Part shown: piece after piece, positions 1 through 8,094 of the stretch | Numbering within the stretch: the first letter of the stretch is position 1 | Layout: each line of letters starts with the position of its first letter | Assembly: GCF_001482285.1 (NCBI RefSeq) | Contig: NZ_LOEP01000022.1 | Span: 62,001-126,000 of the forward strand | Direction: 5' to 3' | Origin: Haloferax sp. Q22 | GTDB taxonomy: Archaea > Halobacteriota > Halobacteria > Halobacteriales > Haloferacaceae | DNA: 64,000 bases | The notes under the pieces: generated by a model | What the model saw: only the letters and a program-made list of their open reading frames with translations | What the model was told of the DNA's origin: nothing | Databases searched by the model: none | Position numbers and translations under genes: made by a program

Positions 1-88
1 GAAACCGCGACTAGACGACCGTGAGAACCCACGAACTGTTGGTCTCACCGGGAGATAGCCCGTCTCGGCGATGAAACCGAGTCATAAG

Positions 89-96
89 GCTTATGC
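89..96 (+). promoter_or_regulatory. TATA box of aglB
   Basis: The sequence GCTTATGC is centred about 28 nt before the aglB ATG, the usual distance between an archaeal TATA box and the transcription start. Transcription would begin at or just before the start codon, giving a leaderless mRNA. This is inferred from spacing only. Confidence 0.5.
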
Positions 97-120
97 GGGT
101 TTTCCCAGTCCATCGAAGCG

Positions 121-3100
121 ATGAGCGCAGACACAGAGCGCATCGAGGACCCCGACTCGAAATCGGTCCTCGACCTCGCTAAGGACTGGTATCACGTCCC
201 CGCCCTCCTCGTGATACTGGTCGCCATGTTGGCCGTCCGTCTTCGGTCGTATAGCAATTTCATCAGGGACGGTGACGTCCTCTTTTCGGGGAACGACGCC
301 TGGTACCACCTCCGTGAGGTGACGTACACCGTCCAAAACTGGCCGTCGACGATGCCGTTCGACCCGTGGACGTACTTCCCGTTCGGGACGAGCGTCGGCC
401 AGTTCGGGACGATTTACGACCAGATTATCGCGACGGTCGCCCTCGTCGTCGGCCTCGGCAGTCCGTCGGCCGACCTCGTCGCCAAGACGCTGCTCGTCGC
501 CCCGGCGGTCTTCGGGGCGCTCGTCGCCATCCCGACGTTCCTCATCGGCCGCCGTCTCGGCGGTCGCCTCGGCGGCATCTTCGGGGTCGTCATCCTCGCG
601 TTGCTCCCCGGGACGTTCCTCCAGCGCGGCCTCGTCGGCTTCGCCGACCACAACGTCGCCGAGCCGTTCTTCCAGGGCTTCGCGGTCGTCGCGGTCATGA
701 TCGCCCTCACGGTGGCGAACCGCGAGAAACCCGTCTGGGAACTCGTTGCCGCCCGCGACTTCGACGCCCTCCGTTCCACGCTTATCTGGTCCGCGCTCGC
801 GGGCGTGGGCATGGCGCTCTACATGTGGGCGTGGCCGCCGGGCGTCCTTCTGGTCGGCATCTTCGGCCTGTATCTGGTCCTCCAGATGGTCGCCGACTAC
901 GTCGGCGGGCAGTCCCCGGAACACGTCGCGTTCGTCGGTGCGGTCTCGATGCTCGTCACCGGCCTCCTGATGTTCGTCCCGCTGACCGACTTCTCGTTCA
1001 GCGTGACGAACTTCAGTCTCCTCCACCCGGTCATCTCCTTCGGCGTCGGCGCGGGCGCGGTCGTCCTCGCCGGTCTGGCCCGCTGGTGGGAGTCCGCCGA
1101 CGTCGACGACCGCGGCTACCCCGCCGCAGTCGCCGTCCTCGGCCTCGTCGCAATCGGTGCCATTTCGGTCGCTCTCCCGGCTGTGTTCGACAGCCTCGCG
1201 GTGAACTTCCTCCGCACCGTCGGCTTCAGCGCCGGTGCGGCGACGCGCACCATCGGTGAGGCACAGCCCTTCATCGCCGCGAACGTCCTCCAGAACACCG
1301 GCATGACCGCGACGGAGCGCATCATGTCCGAGTACGGCTTCACGTTCTTCACCGGCCTCGTCGGCGCCATCTGGCTCGTCGGCAAGCCGCTCGTCCGCGA
1401 CGGTGACACCCGGAAAATCGGCTACGTTGCCGGCAGCCTCGCCGCCTTCGGCGTCATCTTCCTGATTCCGGCCATCCCGGCCGGCGTCGGCGGGCTCCTC
1501 GGCCTCGAATCCTCGCTTGTCAGCCTCGCCATCGTGACCGCCCTCATCGTCGGCGCGGTGCTGCAGGCCGACTACGAGAGCGAACACCTGTTCGTCCTCG
1601 TCTGGGCGGCCATCATCACCTCGGCCGCCTTCACGCAGGTCCGCTTCAACTACTACCTCGCAGTCGTGGTCGCGGTGATGAACGCGTACCTCCTCCGCGA
1701 GGTGCTCTCGCTCGGCATCATCGACCTCGCCGACACCGACCGCCTCGACGACGTGTCGCTCGGAACCGTCGCGGTCGTCGCTATCGCCCTGCTTCTCGTT
1801 CTCACGCCGGTGCTCGTGGTACCGATTCAGCTCGGCAACGCCGGCACCAGCAACAACGCCATCGAGTCCGCCCGGACCGGCCCGGGCACGGTGACGCAGT
1901 GGCAGGACAGCTTCGAGTGGATGCAGACCAACACGCCCGAAGAGGGAGAGTTCGGTGGCGCATCCAACGGGATGGAGTACTACGGAACCTACGAACGGAC
2001 GAGCGACTTCGACTACGCCGAGGGAAGCTACGGCGTCATGTCGTGGTGGGACTACGGTCACTGGATAACCGTTCTCGGCGAGCGCATCCCGAACGCTAAC
2101 CCGTTCCAGCAGGGCGCGACCGAGGCGGCGAACTTCCTCCTCGCACCGAACGAAGCGCAGGCCTCCGACGTCCTCGCCGACATGAGCGAGGAGGGTAACG
2201 AGACCCGCTACGTCATGGTCGACTGGCAGATGGCCTCGACCGACTCCAAGTTCGGTGCCCCGACCGTCTTCTACGACGAGTCGAACGTGTCGTCGTCCGA
2301 CTTCTACGGCCCGATGTACCGACTGCAGGAACAGGACGGACAGACGAGAATCGCCGCCGTGTCGAACCTCAAGGACCAGCGGTACTACGAGAGCCTGATG
2401 ATTCGGCTCTACGCGTACCACGGCAGCGCCCGTGAGGCGTCGCCCATCGTCGTCGACTGGGAAGAACGAACGTCCGCCGACGGCGAGACCACGTTCAAGG
2501 TGACGCCCTCCGACGGACAGCCGGTCAGAGTGTTCGACAACATGACCGCCGCCGAGGAGTACGTCGCGAACGACCCGACCTCGCAGATCGGCGGCATCGG
2601 AACGTTCCCCGAAGAGCGCGTCGCCGCCCTCGAACACTACCGCCTCGTGAAGTCCTCGAACAGTTCGGCGCTCCGCTCGGGGTCGTACCAGAACTCGCTC
2701 GTCCGCGAGGGGAACACCTACGGCATCCAGCCGCAGGCGCTCGTCCCCGACAACCCGTCGTGGGTGAAGACGTTCGAGCGCGTCCCCGGCGCGACGGTCG
2801 AAGGCAGCGGTGCCCCGGCCAACGCGACGGTGACCGCGCGCGTCCAGATGCGCGACCTGACCACGGGAACGAACTTCACCTACACGCAGCAGGCGCAGAC
2901 CGACGCCGACGGTGAGTTCACGATGACGCTCCCGTACTCCACGACCGGCTACGGCGAGTACGGCCCGGACAACGGCTACACGAACGTTAGCGTCCGCGCG
3001 ACGAGCGGCTACACGTTCACCGGCCCGACGACGTTCGCCGGGAACAACACCGTCGTCAGCTACCAGGCGCAGAACGTCGCCGTCGAGGAGGGCCTCGTCA

Positions 3101-3255
3101 ACGGTGCCGAAGACGGTGCCGTGGCGGTCACCCTCGAACGGAACGAACAGGAGTTCGACCTGACGGAGAACTCCGCTTCGAACGACTCGCAGACGAACGA
3201 GTCGGCGTCGACCTCGTCGTCGGTCGACGCGAGCGCGGTCTCGGTCGCCGCGTAG
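121..3255 (+). CDS. aglB: Oligosaccharyltransferase AglB (archaeal STT3)
   Basis: AglB moves the lipid-linked glycan from dolichol phosphate to Asn in N-X-S/T sequons of exported proteins such as the S-layer glycoprotein, on the outer face of the membrane. The protein has 1044 residues. Its N-terminal half, to about residue 570, is polytopic membrane sequence. The rest is a hydrophilic, Asn/Ser/Thr-rich extracellular domain. The catalytic STT3 signature WWDYG is at residues 642-646. A first external loop carries the acidic NDAWYH motif (Asp59), and an ADHNVAE motif follows near residue 180. The length fits haloarchaeal AglB. The ATG at 121 is chosen because a TATA box sits about 28 nt upstream. 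Most other agl glycosylation genes are not seen here, although the window opens just before this gene. Confidence 0.97.
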   Translation: MSADTERIEDPDSKSVLDLAKDWYHVPALLVILVAMLAVRLRSYSNFIRDGDVLFSGNDAWYHLREVTYTVQNWPSTMPFDPWTYFPFGTSVGQFGTIYDQIIATVALVVGLGSPSADLVAKTLLVAPAVFGALVAIPTFLIGRRLGGRLGGIFGVVILALLPGTFLQRGLVGFADHNVAEPFFQGFAVVAVMIALTVANREKPVWELVAARDFDALRSTLIWSALAGVGMALYMWAWPPGVLLVGIFGLYLVLQMVADYVGGQSPEHVAFVGAVSMLVTGLLMFVPLTDFSFSVTNFSLLHPVISFGVGAGAVVLAGLARWWESADVDDRGYPAAVAVLGLVAIGAISVALPAVFDSLAVNFLRTVGFSAGAATRTIGEAQPFIAANVLQNTGMTATERIMSEYGFTFFTGLVGAIWLVGKPLVRDGDTRKIGYVAGSLAAFGVIFLIPAIPAGVGGLLGLESSLVSLAIVTALIVGAVLQADYESEHLFVLVWAAIITSAAFTQVRFNYYLAVVVAVMNAYLLREVLSLGIIDLADTDRLDDVSLGTVAVVAIALLLVLTPVLVVPIQLGNAGTSNNAIESARTGPGTVTQWQDSFEWMQTNTPEEGEFGGASNGMEYYGTYERTSDFDYAEGSYGVMSWWDYGHWITVLGERIPNANPFQQGATEAANFLLAPNEAQASDVLADMSEEGNETRYVMVDWQMASTDSKFGAPTVFYDESNVSSSDFYGPMYRLQEQDGQTRIAAVSNLKDQRYYESLMIRLYAYHGSAREASPIVVDWEERTSADGETTFKVTPSDGQPVRVFDNMTAAEEYVANDPTSQIGGIGTFPEERVAALEHYRLVKSSNSSALRSGSYQNSLVREGNTYGIQPQALVPDNPSWVKTFERVPGATVEGSGAPANATVTARVQMRDLTTGTNFTYTQQAQTDADGEFTMTLPYSTTGYGEYGPDNGYTNVSVRATSGYTFTGPTTFAGNNTVVSYQAQNVAVEEGLVNGAEDGAVAVTLERNEQEFDLTENSASNDSQTNESASTSSSVDASAVSVAA

Positions 3256-3301
3256 ATTCGGACCGGAACCGGTCCGCGCGCCGTCCGCAGTTTCCACGCA
3301 C

Positions 3302-3307
3302 TTTTTT
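3302..3307 (+). terminator. T-run terminator after aglB
   Basis: Six consecutive T lie about 45 nt after the aglB stop. Archaeal RNA polymerase ends transcripts at such T-runs. No strong hairpin precedes it. Confidence 0.4.
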
Positions 3308-3368
3308 CGCGCGACGGTCCGCAGAGCGGTGGACTGATATCCTTCCCGAGAGAGCATCCGACAACGAA

Positions 3369-4337
3369 ATGTCGAGGAACTCAGACGGGGCGACACCCCG
3401 TTTCTCGTTGCTTCTCATCTACCTGAAGGGCATCTGTATGGGTGCCGCCGACGCCGTTCCGGGCGTCTCGGGCGGCACTATCGCACTCATCACGGGCATC
3501 TACGAACGGCTCATCAGCGCGGTGACGGCCATCACGCCCGGTCGAATCAAGCGCGCCCTCGGCGTCGTCGTCCCGGGACGCCGGGCCGACGCCGTCGCGG
3601 CGATGCGCGAGGTCGACATCGGCTTCCTGTTGGCGCTCGGTGCGGGTATCGCCACCGCCATCGTGACCGTGATGCGCGTACTCCACATCGCGCTCAACGA
3701 GGCACCGGTCCCTACCTACGGCTTCTTCTTCGGGCTCATCGCCGCGTCGGCGGTCGTCCTGTACGCGCAGGTCTCGCTCGACGGCCCGCGACAAATCGCG
3801 GCCGCCGTCGCCGGGTTCGTCATCGCCTTCGTCGCCTCGGGCGGGGGTGCCGGGGTCGCCGGACACTCGCTTCCCGCGATTGCGTTCGCCGGCGGCATCG
3901 CCGTCAGCGCGATGATTCTTCCCGGCGTCTCGGGGTCGCTCCTCCTGTTGATTCTCGGTCAGTACAGGTACATGACCGCGACGCTCAACGCGTTCGTCGA
4001 CAGCCTCGTCGACGTCGTCGGCGGCGCGCCGCTGTCGGTCGTCATCGAACCGGGGACGGTCGTCATCACGTTCATGCTCGGGGCCGTCGTCGGCCTGTTC
4101 AGCATCGCACACGTCGTCCGCTGGGCGCTCGAACACCACCGCCGAGCGACGCTGGCGTTCCTCGTGAGCCTCATCGTCGGGGCGCTCCGCGCGCCGGTCG
4201 TAAAGAGCACCGAGGAACTGGTCGACGCGGGGCTGTCGTGGACGACAGAGCTCTACGCCGCGTTCGCCGTGGCCGCGGTCGTCGGCGCAGCGGTTGTCCT
4301 ACTCGTCGACCGGTACACGGGAATCATCGAGTCCTGA
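3369..4337 (+). CDS. DUF368 family polytopic membrane protein
   Basis: The protein has 322 residues and is mostly hydrophobic, with about eight or nine membrane segments. It opens with the family-typical stretch around GICMGAADAVPGVSGGT (residues 20-37), and a second PGVSGS-type motif appears near residue 185, which suggests an internal repeat. DUF368 proteins are widespread in bacteria and archaea. Some bacterial members have been linked to recycling of polyprenyl phosphate carriers, so a place beside aglB, which releases a dolichol carrier, is suggestive. That link is inference. The ATG at 3369 follows a TATA-like GATATCC about 33 nt upstream. Confidence 0.85.
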   Translation: MSRNSDGATPRFSLLLIYLKGICMGAADAVPGVSGGTIALITGIYERLISAVTAITPGRIKRALGVVVPGRRADAVAAMREVDIGFLLALGAGIATAIVTVMRVLHIALNEAPVPTYGFFFGLIAASAVVLYAQVSLDGPRQIAAAVAGFVIAFVASGGGAGVAGHSLPAIAFAGGIAVSAMILPGVSGSLLLLILGQYRYMTATLNAFVDSLVDVVGGAPLSVVIEPGTVVITFMLGAVVGLFSIAHVVRWALEHHRRATLAFLVSLIVGALRAPVVKSTEELVDAGLSWTTELYAAFAVAAVVGAAVVLLVDRYTGIIES

Positions 4338-4434
4338 GCGGGGCCGTCGCGGCGGACGGCCGCGGGGTGAGAAGGAAGTCGATTGGCTGTTCGGACGCGA
4401 TACGCTCACGGACTCGCGCGGGCGATGGCGGCCC

Positions 4435-4590
4435 TCACTCGCGGGCGACGGCGATGTTCCGAACCGACCCGCCGCAGTCGGGACACTCGGACAGGTGAGA
4501 CCCACTGACCGTCCGCGTGCGACAGGAGCGACACTCGTAGTACCCCTCTGTCGGGTGATAGTCGTCGATGACTGAGTTATGTAATGCCAT
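4435..4590 (-). CDS. Small rubrerythrin-like zinc-ribbon protein
   Basis: A 51-residue protein with two Cys pairs, CRSC and CPDC, 16 residues apart (first Cys to first Cys), followed by GG. This is a rubredoxin/rubrerythrin-type zinc ribbon that should bind one metal ion. Such mini zinc-ribbon proteins are abundant in haloarchaea and their roles are mostly unknown. The start is placed at the internal ATG at 4590 (MALHNS) because the 17 residues upstream lack acidic character and lie in AT-rich promoter-like DNA. The neighbouring genes give no clue to its partner. Confidence 0.7.
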   Translation of the reverse strand: MALHNSVIDDYHPTEGYYECRSCRTRTVSGSHLSECPDCGGSVRNIAVARE

Positions 4591-4762
4591 GTTATTAGTT
4601 GGCACGGTTCTCGTGGTAAGCGTTGTCCTGATATTCAACAAATTACTCTAGTATGTTAATGTTTACAACCGCATTAGTTCGGGAGGTGTAACTATATTCA
4701 CCACATAGCACCTCAGATTACAATTCTTGTGAGAAAATATCCCATCTGCCCTGTCGGTCGCG

Positions 4763-5317
4763 TCAGCGCCGGGCGACGCAGACGAACGTCTCGCGGCGCG
4801 TCTCACCGTGGGAAACGGTGAAGCCGACCGATTCGAGCGCGTCGGTCGCGTCGCCAAGACCGAAGCGCTCGTCGAGCGGCGGCCCGTCCTCCCCCGACCC
4901 GGATGTGGACCAATCGACCACGACCACGGTACCGCCGGGACGGACGACGCGGGCGAGTTCTGCGAGCGCGTCGTCGGTGGCGAACTCGTGGTAGGTCATC
5001 GTTGAGAACGCGGCGTCGAGGTGGTCGTCGTCGAACGGAAGCGATGCCACGTCGGCCGTGACGAACTCGACGTTGTCGGGTGCTCCCTTCTCGCGGTAGT
5101 AGTCATGCATGACCGCCTGTACGTCCACCGCGTAGAGCGTGCCGACGTATGGGGCGACTTCGTCGGTGTAAAAACCGGTGCCGCTGCCGAGGTCGGCGAC
5201 GACCCGGTCGGGAGCGACGCCGAGGTGCGAGAGCAGTTCCTCTCGGGAGGCGAATCGGAACCGCGCGGAGTCGTCGAGTTTCGCCGCCCTGTCGGCGTCG
5301 AAGGTGTGAAAGCCCAT
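4763..5317 (-). CDS. Class I SAM-dependent methyltransferase
   Basis: A 184-residue protein with a Rossmann-fold methyltransferase core. Motif I is DLGSGTGFYTDE (about residues 41-52), followed by an acidic end of strand 2 (AVDVQ), the motif PFDDDHLDAAFS near residue 97 and VVRPGGTVVVVDW near residue 127. This is the UbiE/Methyltransf_11 type. The substrate cannot be read from the sequence. The start is the ATG of MGFHTFD, since upstream codons are Arg-rich and unlike a haloarchaeal N-terminus. The upstream 170 bp between it and the zinc-ribbon gene are AT-rich. Confidence 0.85.
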   Translation of the reverse strand: MGFHTFDADRAAKLDDSARFRFASREELLSHLGVAPDRVVADLGSGTGFYTDEVAPYVGTLYAVDVQAVMHDYYREKGAPDNVEFVTADVASLPFDDDHLDAAFSTMTYHEFATDDALAELARVVRPGGTVVVVDWSTSGSGEDGPPLDERFGLGDATDALESVGFTVSHGETRRETFVCVARR

Positions 5318-5493
5318 GGATGCATTCCGCGCCCCGGCCCGTAAGTCCCATCGGTTCCGGAAGATGCGTGTTCGGCGCGTACACAACTGTCCCGGTGGGT
5401 TCGCTCCGGCGGCGAGCGTCGGGTGCCGAGCGGGCCGACCGCGAAACTGCCGACGGCGATGGGCTTTTTTGCCCGGCAGTCAGTCTCACACGT

Positions 5494-5682
5494 ATGGAAC
5501 CCCAACTTCGACGACCGACGCGACGCGTCTGCGAGCGCTGCGGTCGGGTGGAACGCTGGGACGACGACGCCGCGACGTGGGTCGTCGCCGAAGAAGACGG
5601 CGAGAAACGGGTCGGAAGCCCCTATTGTATCCACGAGTGGGACATCAACGGCCGCTTCGCTCCCTTCGAAGAGCCGGCCTGA
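5494..5682 (+). CDS. HEWD family small zinc-ribbon protein
   Basis: A 62-residue protein with a CERCG pair near residue 13 and a later Cys before the signature HEWD (CIHEWD), which names a haloarchaeal family of unknown function. It is transcribed divergently from the methyltransferase. A T-rich box (CTTTTTT) lies about 28 nt before the ATG, consistent with a leaderless transcript. The C-terminus (DINGRFAPFEE) is acidic. Metal binding is likely, and a partner or nucleic-acid target is not apparent. Confidence 0.7.
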   Translation: MEPQLRRPTRRVCERCGRVERWDDDAATWVVAEEDGEKRVGSPYCIHEWDINGRFAPFEEPA

Positions 5683-5722
5683 GACGCCGACGAACTGCGC
5701 GCGCGGTCGTCGTGCTACGCCG

Positions 5723-6403
5723 CTACGCCGCGTCTTCTTCCCGGAGCGATTCGAGCACCGAGAGCGTGCCGTCCATGTACGACTGTTCGAGCACCGTGTC
5801 GGCGGCCTCCCTGGCCACGTCGTCCGCGTTGGCGACGGCGAACGAGCGACCGGCGACGCGGAACGTCGAAGCGTCGTTGACGCTGTCGCCGACGGCGACG
5901 AACGCCGCCGGGTCGTAGCCCATCGTCTCGCAGACGCGTTCGAGGCCGACGCCCTTCTCCACCCCCGGAGTCTTGATGTGGTACGCGTAGCCGGTGTCGA
6001 TGACTTCGAGGTCGAACTCGTCAGCGACCTCTCGGAGGAGCGCCTCGTCGGCGTCGAGGCGGGCGATAATCTCGGTCTCGCGCCAGCGGTTCGCGGTGTC
6101 TGCGGCGTCCCACCCGAGGTCGCCGCCGCGCGCGACGAACTCGTCAGCGGCGGCCTGCGCGGCCTCGCGGTCGCCGGTGAACGTCACCTCGCCGTCGGCG
6201 AGGACGACCCCACCGTTCTCCGCGATGACCGTCTGCGGGAGGCCGAGGTAGTGACACAGCGAGACCGGATAGGGAAACGCCTTGCCGGTGGCGAGGATGA
6301 CGGGCGCGTCCCACGTCGGGAGCACCTCGAACGCGCGCGGGTCGAGGCGGCCCTGCGCGTCGGTGAGCGTCCCGTCGATGTCGAGTACGAGCGGCGGAAC
6401 CAT
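5723..6403 (-). CDS. Phosphoglycolate phosphatase, HAD superfamily
   Basis: A 226-residue HAD-family phosphatase. The nucleophile motif LDIDGTLTD is at residues 7-15, with Asp8 the nucleophile and Asp10 the acid/base. The C-terminal metal motif AVGDSVNDASTF lies at about residues 170-182, and a Cof-type cap domain sits between them. Size and motifs match the archaeal phosphoglycolate phosphatase family (TA0175 type), which clears 2-phosphoglycolate. A generic sugar-phosphate phosphatase is the alternative. The gene lies on the same strand as, and downstream of, the Orc-like gene. Confidence 0.85.
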   Translation of the reverse strand: MVPPLVLDIDGTLTDAQGRLDPRAFEVLPTWDAPVILATGKAFPYPVSLCHYLGLPQTVIAENGGVVLADGEVTFTGDREAAQAAADEFVARGGDLGWDAADTANRWRETEIIARLDADEALLREVADEFDLEVIDTGYAYHIKTPGVEKGVGLERVCETMGYDPAAFVAVGDSVNDASTFRVAGRSFAVANADDVAREAADTVLEQSYMDGTLSVLESLREEDAA

Positions 6404-6527
6404 ACCCGGAGTTGGGAGACGGGGGAAAAAGATTCAGCGGTCGGGGAGAAGCGCGCCGCAGGACGGCCCGAGCGGGTCGTCGCTCTCGCAGGTCGCGGGG
6501 GGCGCGCAGGTCGCCACCTCCCACGGC

Positions 6528-7739
6528 TCAGCGCTCGGCGTCGTCCAGCCCGCGGAACGCCAGCGTCGAGAAGTTCGGGACGGGGCGCGTCGCCGGCCGG
6601 CCCGGCCCGTCGGTGGAGTCGCCGTCGGAGACGCGGCGGACGATGCCGAGGTCCGAAAGTTCGTAGAGGACGCGTCGGATGGTCGCGGGCGACAGCGACA
6701 CGCGCGGCGACGCGGCGACGTTCTCGGTCGCCGTCGAGACGGAGGCCGTCTCTTCGTCGTCGAGCGCGACGAACGCCCGGAGGACGCGACGGCGGCTCTC
6801 GGGGAGCGCGAACACGCGCCCGAGCGAACAGCCGTCGTCGGGGACGGCGTCGATGCCGGCGCAGACGTACTCGGTGTCGAGGGCGTCCGCGCCGTCGGCG
6901 GCGGCCAGCGTCGCCGCCCCGTAGAGCGCCGAGAGCGCGTCGTGGGCGTCGCCGTCGGCCCACTCGGCCACCTCGCGCGTCGCCTCGTGCGAGAGCGCGT
7001 TTCGGGTGACGCCGTCCGAGGCGCGCGCGACGAGGATATCTACGAGGCTGTGGCGCTCGTAGGCCGGCACCGCGATGGACGCCGCGTCGGTGGCGTCGAT
7101 GGCGTCAGTCGTTCCGTCCCCGTCGTCGCGCTCGCTCGCGTCGCTTCGAGGGTCGCGGCCGACGGTGAGCACCGAGAGGTGCGGCGACACCGACGAGAGC
7201 GTCTCGACCGCCGTCGCCGCGGGGTAGGTCTCCGGTTCGTCGACGTGGTCGACGGCGACGACCGCGTGTTCGTCGTGGGCGACCCGGTCTGTGAGCCGCT
7301 CGCGGAGTGCCTCGACCCCGACGCCCTGCGACGGCACCGGTTCCTCGCAGAGCGCGTCGAGCGCCGCGTGGAGGAGCGCGAACTCGGTCGAGGCGTCGCG
7401 GGAGTCGACGTAGGCGAAAGAGGTCGTCGGCGTGGCGGCGGTGCGCGTGGCGGTGTGGATGACCGACCGCTGGGAGGGGAGCGCGCTGGAGAGGTGCTCG
7501 AAAAGCGTCTCGACGACCGCCGACTTCCCGGCTCCTTTCGGCCCGTGGACGTGGGCGTCGAGCGGCAGATCGCCGTCGAACACCGGGTCGAGGTGGTCGA
7601 GGATGCGTTCGAGCGTCGGCCCGCGGCCGGTCGGCTCGTCGGGGTGGGCCGTCGGGTCGAGCGCGTTCAGGTCCCGGACGAGCCGCCGTCCCGTCCCGCC
7701 GCGGCGGCGTCGTCTGGTGATTCTGTCTTCGAGGCGCAT
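6528..7739 (-). CDS. Divergent Orc1/Cdc6-type AAA+ ATPase
   Basis: A 403-residue protein laid out like archaeal Orc1/Cdc6: a basic N-terminus (RRRRR), Walker A HGPKGAGKS at 65-73, an AAA+ core, and a C-terminal winged helix (about 305-403, with SLSPATIRRVLYELSDLGIVRR). The Walker B region reads VVAVDHVD (160-167), where canonical members have a DE pair such as LDEID, and the sensor-1 segment is also altered. It may bind ATP without normal hydrolysis. The start is the ATG at 7739, since upstream codons are not acidic and look non-coding. Haloarchaea carry many Orc paralogues, and this may be a specialised one rather than a main initiator. Confidence 0.75.
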   Translation of the reverse strand: MRLEDRITRRRRRGGTGRRLVRDLNALDPTAHPDEPTGRGPTLERILDHLDPVFDGDLPLDAHVHGPKGAGKSAVVETLFEHLSSALPSQRSVIHTATRTAATPTTSFAYVDSRDASTEFALLHAALDALCEEPVPSQGVGVEALRERLTDRVAHDEHAVVAVDHVDEPETYPAATAVETLSSVSPHLSVLTVGRDPRSDASERDDGDGTTDAIDATDAASIAVPAYERHSLVDILVARASDGVTRNALSHEATREVAEWADGDAHDALSALYGAATLAAADGADALDTEYVCAGIDAVPDDGCSLGRVFALPESRRRVLRAFVALDDEETASVSTATENVAASPRVSLSPATIRRVLYELSDLGIVRRVSDGDSTDGPGRPATRPVPNFSTLAFRGLDDAER

Positions 7740-7915
7740 AGCGTGGAACGTTCCGTGCTGACGGTATCCAGCGCACGCGTAAAAATCGACCACTACCGAC
7801 ATCTTCCCTGTCAAGTGAGAACATGAAACATGGAAATCGGCCGTTCGGAGCGCTTCAAAGCCAGTTGAGAGGTTCGTTGTCGGCGAGGTTTCCATACCGG
7901 ACGTAACTAATAAGA

Positions 7916-7936
7916 ACAATAATTTTGAATTATTGT
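7916..7936. repeat. Perfect inverted repeat, 8-bp arms
   Basis: ACAATAAT and ATTATTGT are separated by TTTGA. The repeat is AT-only in its arms except for the terminal C/G, in otherwise GC-rich DNA. It could be a regulator site shared by the divergent promoters or a DNA-unwinding or hairpin element beside the orc-like gene. Confidence 0.6.
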
Positions 7937-8014
7937 CGTCGTTTCGAATAGGCGTAGAAACGCCGAGCTACGGTATTCTACGGGCAGTACGATGGCAATC
8001 GGGTCGCCGAAGTG

Positions 8015-8034
8015 GTTCGTTCCGTGAGACGAAC
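8015..8034. promoter_or_regulatory. Inverted repeat upstream of the glpA TATA region
   Basis: GTTCGT and ACGAAC are separated by 8 nt and lie about 20-40 bp upstream of the presumed TATA region of glpA. The position suits an activator site. It is a candidate only. Confidence 0.35.
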
Positions 8035-8094
8035 GGGGCGTGAGACGAGTGAAGGTAAAATAAAGTGCCGTCGGTCCTACCTCACGAAAGACAG

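Larger units (their letters stand above)
7740..8094. other. Divergent intergenic region, orc-like to glpA
   Basis: A gap of 355 bp with an AT-rich core (about 7900-7960) between divergent genes. It contains a perfect 8-bp inverted repeat (7916-7936), a 5-bp hairpin GGCGT/ACGCC (7951-7964), and a 6-bp inverted repeat GTTCGT/ACGAAC (8015-8034). The box GTAAAATAAAG at about 8055-8065 lies 30-40 nt before the glpA ATG and is the likely TATA region of the glycerol-3-phosphate dehydrogenase operon. No clear origin recognition box repeats were found. Confidence 0.6.

Noticed and set aside
91-3396. Very long open frame on the minus strand opposite aglB
   Set aside because: It mirrors the codon pattern of aglB; GC-rich third positions remove stops on the other strand. 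It is extremely Arg-rich and has no family motif.
7740-8094. Replication origin next to the orc-like gene
   Set aside because: The inverted repeats are real but no repeated origin recognition boxes could be made out, so it is not called an origin.
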